Source of the DNA: Mangrovibacterium lignilyticum
GTDB taxonomy: Bacteria > Bacteroidota > Bacteroidia > Bacteroidales > Prolixibacteraceae
Assembly (NCBI RefSeq): GCF_010882175.1
Contig: NZ_WKLH01000008.1
Location: forward strand, 1 to 64,000
Length of the DNA stretch: 64,000 bases
Direction of reading: 5' to 3'
A model generated the notes under the pieces. The model was not told the DNA's origin and did not search any database. It worked only from the letters and a program-made list of their open reading frames with translations. Shown here one piece after another: positions 58,967 through 64,000 of the stretch (position 1 is the first letter of the stretch; every line of letters starts with the position of its first letter). The position numbers and the translations under genes are program-made.

Positions 58967-61900
58967 ATGAAAAATATAGAAAGAATAAGTAAACGGGTGG
59001 GACTCTTCTTGTCCCTCCTGTTAGTGTCATCCTTCTCAATGATGGCGCAATCAATACAGGTGCAAGGTGTAGTGAAAGACAAATCCGGCGAAGGCATTAT
59101 CGGTGCCACCGTCGTAGTAAAAGGTACGGCCAACGGTACAGTTACAGATATCAACGGAAACTTTATCCTCCCCAGTGTTCAACCGGACGTTCTGATTAGC
59201 GTATCCTTCATCGGTTACATCACACAAGAAAAGAATGCAAGTTCTTCAATGGAATTTATTTTGGCCGAAGACACCAAATCACTGGACGAAGTCGTGGTGG
59301 TAGGCTATGGTACAACGAGCAAGACTAACATCTCTGGGGCAGTATCTACTGTTAAGACAGATGAACTCCCAAAAGCAGCGGCTGCTTCTGTGGGAACTAT
59401 GCTTCGCGGGCGTTCTTCGGGTATGAATATCACAGCCAGTAGTGCCTCTCCTGGTGCTTCGTTGAATATCGCCATCCGTGGTGGTCTCTCCGGGCAACAG
59501 CCTCTTATCGTGATTGACGGAGTACCTCAACTTCAAACAAAGACTCCGAGTTCCGGTACCGCATACAGTGGAGCCGACAAGGACAACGCATTGATGAACC
59601 TCAATCCTGATGACATCGAAACTATTAATATCCTGAAGGATGCCTCGGCAGCCTCCATCTACGGTAGCGATGCATCGGGAGGTGTAATCCTGATCACCAC
59701 TAAACGGGGCAAAAGCGCTGTACCGGAGATCAGCTATTCGGGCAGTACTGCCTTCCAGTATATAAAGGACGTTCCCGACTTCATGAATGCGAGAGACTTC
59801 ATGATAGAGCAAAATAAAGTATTCGACGAACTGGGGCGAGGTAATGAGAAGAAATTTACTCAAGAACAAATCGATAGTTTCGTTGGCAATGGCACCGACT
59901 GGATGAAAGAAGTGACCCGTACAGGTATCGTCAATGAGCATAACCTGAGCGTGAACGGTGGCTCCGAAAAGACCCGCTATCTTTTTTCTACAGGTCTGTA
60001 CGACCATAAAGGTGTCGCCAAAAATAACGATATGAACCGTATCACGGGACGTATTAACCTCGATCAGGATTTCGGAAACAATATCAAGGCAGGTATCAAT
60101 ACCTCATTCGCACAGATTAAATACCACGACGTGCCGCTGGGCGATTCACGGCAGGACAATTCTGCGCTTATTTATTCGGCCATGACTTTCATCCCTGTGG
60201 TTCCTGTGTATGACGAAAATGGCAATTACTCCGACAACTACATTCGTCCGAACATCTATCCCAACCCCGTGTCGTTGCTTGAGATCACCGACGAAACTAT
60301 CAGCCGTGACCTCTTTCTTAGCGGGTACCTGGAATTCAAGCCCATTAAGGATCTGACAGTGCGTGCCACCGGTGGCACGGATATGAAGGATACACAAATG
60401 GACCAATACATCCCGACGACCACTCCAAAAGGTAAGAACATGAATGGACAGGCTTCGAAACAGAATTCGAAGGCACAGATGAACCTGATCAATGTGGTTG
60501 CTACCTACAAGAAAACATTTGCCGACAAGCACGACTTGAGCGTAATGTCAGGATGGGAGTATAAGAAGACTTCCTGGAGCGGTATGGGTATTGTGGCTTC
60601 TAACTTTCCTACCGACGGCTCATTGATGAACAACATCGGTACCAGCGAACAAGAGAACCCGGATATCTCATCCAGCAAGGGTAGCAACGAGATGGCCTCC
60701 TACATGGGACGAATCAACTACTCGCTACTTCAGCGGTACATTCTTACGCTAAATTTGCGCGTCGACGGGAGTTCCAACTTTTCGCAGAATCACCAGTGGG
60801 GTTACTTTCCCGGTGCTTCGGTGGCGTGGCGCCTGAACGAAGAAAGCTGGTTGAAGAACGTTGGTTGGTTGAGCAATATGAAACTGCGCGCCGGATACGG
60901 ACAAACCGGTAATGCCGGAAATCTAACCGGGATTAACACTATTTTCGCTGTGAGCCGTGGTACCTATGCTATGGATGGTGGCTTGGTTAACGGTATTGGC
61001 CTCTCTAAGATCGGTAATCCGAATCTGAAGTGGGAAAAGCTTACTGACATTAATGTAGGTCTCGACTTCGGATTCTGGCGCGACCGTCTCTCGGGTACAA
61101 TCGATATCTATCAACGCACCCGCGAGGATGTAATTGTTTCCAAGCAGCTCATGTCTTATCAGGAGATCAATACCATCGACTACAATTCGGCTACACAGTA
61201 TCAATCACAGGGTATCGATCTGGGCATTCACAGCGTAAACATTCTGAGTAAAGACTTTGAGTGGAGCACTGATATTAACTTATCATACTATCGCAACCGT
61301 ACCACTAAGCGCGACCCGGACTTCATCCCGGAACCCTATCAGGATTATGTGGAAGATTGGAATAATATCTATGGCTATCGCACATCAGGACTCGTTCAGG
61401 ATGGAGAGAGCTATACCCATTTGCCTTCATCCACGGCAGGAGCTATTCTCTACGACGATCTCAATAGCTATAAGCTAGACGAGAATGGTGAACGTATGCG
61501 TGACAGTGAAGGACGATACATTCGTGTTGAAGGGGCCGACGGTACACTCGATGCAGTTGATATGGTTCTTCTGCACAACTCTACCCCAATACCCTTTAGT
61601 GTGAACAATACCTTCCGTTGGAAGAACTGGGATGCCAACATCTATCTCTATGGTTCTCTTAGAGGATGGAAGTTGAACGATGTCCAATACCAGTCCATCT
61701 ATGGCGTGCAGGACTTGACATACGGTGTTAATGCATTAAGTGACGTGAAGAATCGTTGGAGTTACGAGAATCCTACTGGCACCTTGCCGGGCGTGGCGGA
61801 AGCCAATTCCGGTATCAATCCCAATAGCAGCGACTTTTTCTACGAAAAGGCCTGGTACTTGCGTCTGGATAATGTCTCGCTAGGATATACCTTCCCAAAC

Positions 61901-62062
61901 AAGTTGTTTGGCGGTTATGTCAAGTCGGCCCGAGCTTACGTGGCAGCCCGTAACGTTTATGTCTTCACTCCATACAACGGTATGGATCCGGAGACCGGCA
62001 ATGGCATCGGTGCTTATCCCAACCAGAGCAGCATCGCGTTCGGACTGAATTTTAAATTCTAA
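58967..62062 (+). CDS. SusC-family TonB-dependent transporter without STN (cassette D)
   Basis: A 1031-residue importer, about 100 residues shorter than the other three. The signal peptide (about 1-28, 'VSSFSMMAQ') is followed directly by the carboxypeptidase-regulatory-like domain ('GVVKDKSGEGIIGATVVVKGT'), plug ('LDEVVVVGYGTTSKTNISGAV') and barrel. The STN domain is absent, so it cannot signal through a FecR, in agreement with the AraC gene in the locus. It starts 15 nt after the binding-protein stop. Codon use is richer in GC than in cassettes B and C. Confidence 0.95.
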   Translation: MKNIERISKRVGLFLSLLLVSSFSMMAQSIQVQGVVKDKSGEGIIGATVVVKGTANGTVTDINGNFILPSVQPDVLISVSFIGYITQEKNASSSMEFILAEDTKSLDEVVVVGYGTTSKTNISGAVSTVKTDELPKAAAASVGTMLRGRSSGMNITASSASPGASLNIAIRGGLSGQQPLIVIDGVPQLQTKTPSSGTAYSGADKDNALMNLNPDDIETINILKDASAASIYGSDASGGVILITTKRGKSAVPEISYSGSTAFQYIKDVPDFMNARDFMIEQNKVFDELGRGNEKKFTQEQIDSFVGNGTDWMKEVTRTGIVNEHNLSVNGGSEKTRYLFSTGLYDHKGVAKNNDMNRITGRINLDQDFGNNIKAGINTSFAQIKYHDVPLGDSRQDNSALIYSAMTFIPVVPVYDENGNYSDNYIRPNIYPNPVSLLEITDETISRDLFLSGYLEFKPIKDLTVRATGGTDMKDTQMDQYIPTTTPKGKNMNGQASKQNSKAQMNLINVVATYKKTFADKHDLSVMSGWEYKKTSWSGMGIVASNFPTDGSLMNNIGTSEQENPDISSSKGSNEMASYMGRINYSLLQRYILTLNLRVDGSSNFSQNHQWGYFPGASVAWRLNEESWLKNVGWLSNMKLRAGYGQTGNAGNLTGINTIFAVSRGTYAMDGGLVNGIGLSKIGNPNLKWEKLTDINVGLDFGFWRDRLSGTIDIYQRTREDVIVSKQLMSYQEINTIDYNSATQYQSQGIDLGIHSVNILSKDFEWSTDINLSYYRNRTTKRDPDFIPEPYQDYVEDWNNIYGYRTSGLVQDGESYTHLPSSTAGAILYDDLNSYKLDENGERMRDSEGRYIRVEGADGTLDAVDMVLLHNSTPIPFSVNNTFRWKNWDANIYLYGSLRGWKLNDVQYQSIYGVQDLTYGVNALSDVKNRWSYENPTGTLPGVAEANSGINPNSSDFFYEKAWYLRLDNVSLGYTFPNKLFGGYVKSARAYVAARNVYVFTPYNGMDPETGNGIGAYPNQSSIAFGLNFKF

Positions 62063-62080
62063 AACAAAGGAGGATATAAA

Positions 62081-63595
62081 ATGAAGATATTGAAAAAAAT
62101 CATAATAGGGCTGTTGGCTATAGTGGCCATGGCATCATGCACATTGGAGCGTGAGGACTACACCGAGATCTCGCCGGACAACTTTCCGCAGTCGGAAAAC
62201 GATCTGAAACTGGCCGTGAATTCCCTGTACTACGAGTTTACCACCGGCACATGGAATGGCGAAGCTATATTTGGTTCTGATCAAAACGGGTATCAGGTAG
62301 TTAGTGATATGACTACCGACTGTCTCTGGAGCTGCTGGGGGTGGGGATGGGACGAACTGCATTTCCAGCAGTGGTTTTCCACTATTTCCGGCACTACGCA
62401 AAGTCAAGCTTATAATGCATTCGCTCACTATCAGTTCCTTTCTAAGGCTCGTAACACCATCCGGCGGATCGAGGAGTCTATTGCACCGGAGTCGGCAAAG
62501 ACGCTCTATGCTGCTGAAGCTCACGCATTGCGCGGCTGGATAGGATTGTACCTGTATGACATGTTTGGGCCAGTGCCCGTGGCAAGCGATGAGGTGTTGG
62601 ATGACCCGGAAACATTCGTTTATCTACCCCGCCTTACTGACGAGGAATATGACCTGATGATGGAGACCGATCTTCGCGCAGCCATTGCTGATCTGCCGGT
62701 TGTGGCAAGCGCCCGCGGACGCATGACACAGGGTGCCGCCATGATGATACTCATGAAGTATTACCTGATTCGCAGCAACTTCTCCGGTGCGGAGGAACTC
62801 GCCCGGGAACTTCAAGAAATGGAGGGAAGTGTATATAGTTTGCAGCCGGACTATGCTAACGTTTTTTCTAAAGCGGGTATCGGCAACAACGAGATTATTC
62901 TGCAAGTGCCTTGCAACAGCAGCGCCAACTGGACCACCAATTACCTTACCGCCTCGGTACTACCCTCAGACATGCCTTGGACAGAGAAGAGCCAGGGATG
63001 GGGCGGATACGTGATGCCCTGGAATTTTTATGATAGCTTTGAGGCAGACGATGCCCGTCGAGCGCTCATTGCGGCTAGTTATACCAACAACAAAGGTGAG
63101 TTGATGACAAGCACCAACAGCACACAGTTGTCTTATGGCGCTCTGCCGTTGAAGTACGGTAAAGATCCTGAAATGACAGGTGCAAATAGTGGCATTGATG
63201 TGGTAGTTTATCGCTATAGCGACGTACTTCTAACATTGGCTGAATGTATCGTTCGTAATACAGGAGCTGTTTCTACGGAGGCCATCCAGCTTGTCAACCG
63301 TGTGCGCAATCGTGCTGGGCTAGCAGAGCTTTCTGCGGAGCAGGTAGCTTCAACGGATGCTTTCATGGACGCACTTCTTATTGAGCGTGGACATGAGTTC
63401 TGGCTCGAAGGACTTCGCCGTCAGGATCTAATTCGTTTTGGTAAATACGTTGAATACGCAAATCAACGCATTGCCGAAGCTAATGCTTCCGGTAAGAACT
63501 ACTTTACAGTAGATGAAAGTCATAACCGTTTTTGGATTCCTCAGACATTTATAGACGAGAGCAAGAGTCAGATTAAGCAGAACTCTGGATACTGA
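62081..63595 (+). CDS. SusD/RagB-family lipoprotein (cassette D)
   Basis: A 504-residue glycan-binding lipoprotein. A Shine-Dalgarno-like AGGAGG lies 11 nt before ATG 62081. The lipobox is 'IVAMASCTLERED', followed by 'SENDLKLAVNSLYYEF', 'AEAHALRGWIGLYLYDMFGPVPVA', 'YRYSDVLLTLAECIVRNTGAVSTEAIQLVNRVRNRAGL' and 'LIERGHEFWLEGLRRQDLIRFGKY'. It pairs with the SusC 18 nt upstream. Confidence 0.95.
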   Translation: MKILKKIIIGLLAIVAMASCTLEREDYTEISPDNFPQSENDLKLAVNSLYYEFTTGTWNGEAIFGSDQNGYQVVSDMTTDCLWSCWGWGWDELHFQQWFSTISGTTQSQAYNAFAHYQFLSKARNTIRRIEESIAPESAKTLYAAEAHALRGWIGLYLYDMFGPVPVASDEVLDDPETFVYLPRLTDEEYDLMMETDLRAAIADLPVVASARGRMTQGAAMMILMKYYLIRSNFSGAEELARELQEMEGSVYSLQPDYANVFSKAGIGNNEIILQVPCNSSANWTTNYLTASVLPSDMPWTEKSQGWGGYVMPWNFYDSFEADDARRALIAASYTNNKGELMTSTNSTQLSYGALPLKYGKDPEMTGANSGIDVVVYRYSDVLLTLAECIVRNTGAVSTEAIQLVNRVRNRAGLAELSAEQVASTDAFMDALLIERGHEFWLEGLRRQDLIRFGKYVEYANQRIAEANASGKNYFTVDESHNRFWIPQTFIDESKSQIKQNSGY

Positions 63596-63611
63596 TAATG
63601 AATAATTGACG

Positions 63612-64000
63612 ATGAGAAAGGTATTCGTAATAATAGTAGTCGGGGTGTTGGCGTCGCTTGGTGCCAGCGCCCAGACTGCTTTTGAAGTCAAACAAACTAT
63701 TTCCATTTTGGGCGACTCGTATTCTACCTTCCGCGGGTATATCCCGGAGGAGTATGCCACATGGTATTCCAGTTCTAGTTTAGATCGGACTGATGTTATA
63801 GATGTGAAGCAAACCTGGTGGTGGAAAACTATTAAAGATGGCGGCTATAAGCTTGGAGTGAATGATTCGTATAGTGGCGCAACTATTTCTTACTATGGAT
63901 ATAATGATGAGGACTATGCAGATCGATCGTTTATAACGCGTGTGACCAGGCTCGGAAATCCCGACATTATACTGATTTTCGGTGCGACTAACGATAGTTG
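63612..64000 (+). CDS. SGNH/GDSL-family hydrolase, 3' end outside window
   Basis: ATG 63612 opens a frame that stays open to the window end (129 codons). It has a signal peptide (about 1-21, ending 'LGASAQ'), then block I 'ISILGDSYSTF' with nucleophile Ser36, and block III 'IFGATNDSW' with Asn127. The catalytic Asp-His of block V lies beyond the edge. SGNH enzymes in such loci remove acetyl or other esters from polysaccharides, consistent with pectic galactan as the target. It starts 16 nt after susD and is part of the same unit. Confidence 0.85.
   Translation, partial: MRKVFVIIVVGVLASLGASAQTAFEVKQTISILGDSYSTFRGYIPEEYATWYSSSSLDRTDVIDVKQTWWWKTIKDGGYKLGVNDSYSGATISYYGYNDEDYADRSFITRVTRLGNPDIILIFGATNDS

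Noticed and set aside
59279-60007. Minus-strand frame of 242 codons inside the cassette D susC
   Set aside because: Antisense shadow caused by codon bias in susC; no family resemblance.

Overview
The window comes from a member of the Bacteroidota. The evidence is four SusC/SusD pairs, three FecI-type sigma / FecR anti-sigma pairs of the Bacteroidota type, many SPII lipoproteins, Bacteroides-type promoter octamers (TAnnTTTG) and a very dense glycoside hydrolase content. The frequent TTG leucine codons and the gene styles suggest an environmental order such as Marinilabiliales rather than a gut Bacteroides, but that placement is a guess. There are no rRNA or tRNA genes, no CRISPR array and no phage genes.

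Layout. 0-5.1 kb: the end of a TPR protein, a decayed galE start, an IS3-family element and a GH3 gene that has lost its catalytic barrel. 5.3-28.6 kb (cassette A): fecI-fecR-susC-susD, then a nine-gene run: GH106 and GH78 alpha-L-rhamnosidases, a complete GH3, a ceramidase-like protein, two type-B carboxylesterases, a metallo-beta-lactamase-fold hydrolase, a Tat-exported flavoprotein reductase and its multiheme c-type cytochrome. 28.7-29.9 kb: the C-terminal remnants of a GH43 and an MFS transporter abut 5' to 5', followed by a small glycine-rich membrane protein and a terminator. 30.1-40.2 kb (cassette B): fecI-fecR-susC-susD plus one GH2. 40.6-44.2 kb: a GH116 N-terminal remnant, a possible fecR scrap, a TlpA-like lipoprotein, a trypsin-like protease and an N-terminal scrap of a CyuA/UPF0597-type gene. 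44.4-51.2 kb (cassette C): fecI-fecR-susC-susD with no enzyme of its own before a strong terminator. 51.7-64 kb (cassette D): a galactan-type locus with GH2, a divergent AraC regulator, GH53 endo-galactanase, a surface glycan-binding lipoprotein, a SusC without the STN signalling domain, SusD and a GDSL/SGNH hydrolase that runs off the window.

How it works together. Cassette A looks built to import and strip rhamnose- and beta-glucoside-containing, ester-decorated plant material such as phenolic or flavonoid rhamnosides or pectin side chains. The flavoprotein/cytochrome pair at its end may use a released unsaturated compound as a respiratory electron acceptor (inference). Cassette D should take up and hydrolyse beta-1,4-galactan. 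Cassettes A, B and C use STN-bearing SusC proteins that signal through FecR to FecI; cassette D uses AraC.

The strongest unexplained structure is in the fecR-susC gap of cassettes A, B and C. Each has an intrinsic terminator on the minus strand, 83-86 nt before the susC ATG, and a minus-strand TAnnTTTG element that ends exactly on that ATG. Together they predict a cis-antisense RNA of about 70-75 nt at each of the three loci. A second theme is that the borders between cassettes hold truncated genes, as if the region had been assembled and trimmed by repeated recombination.
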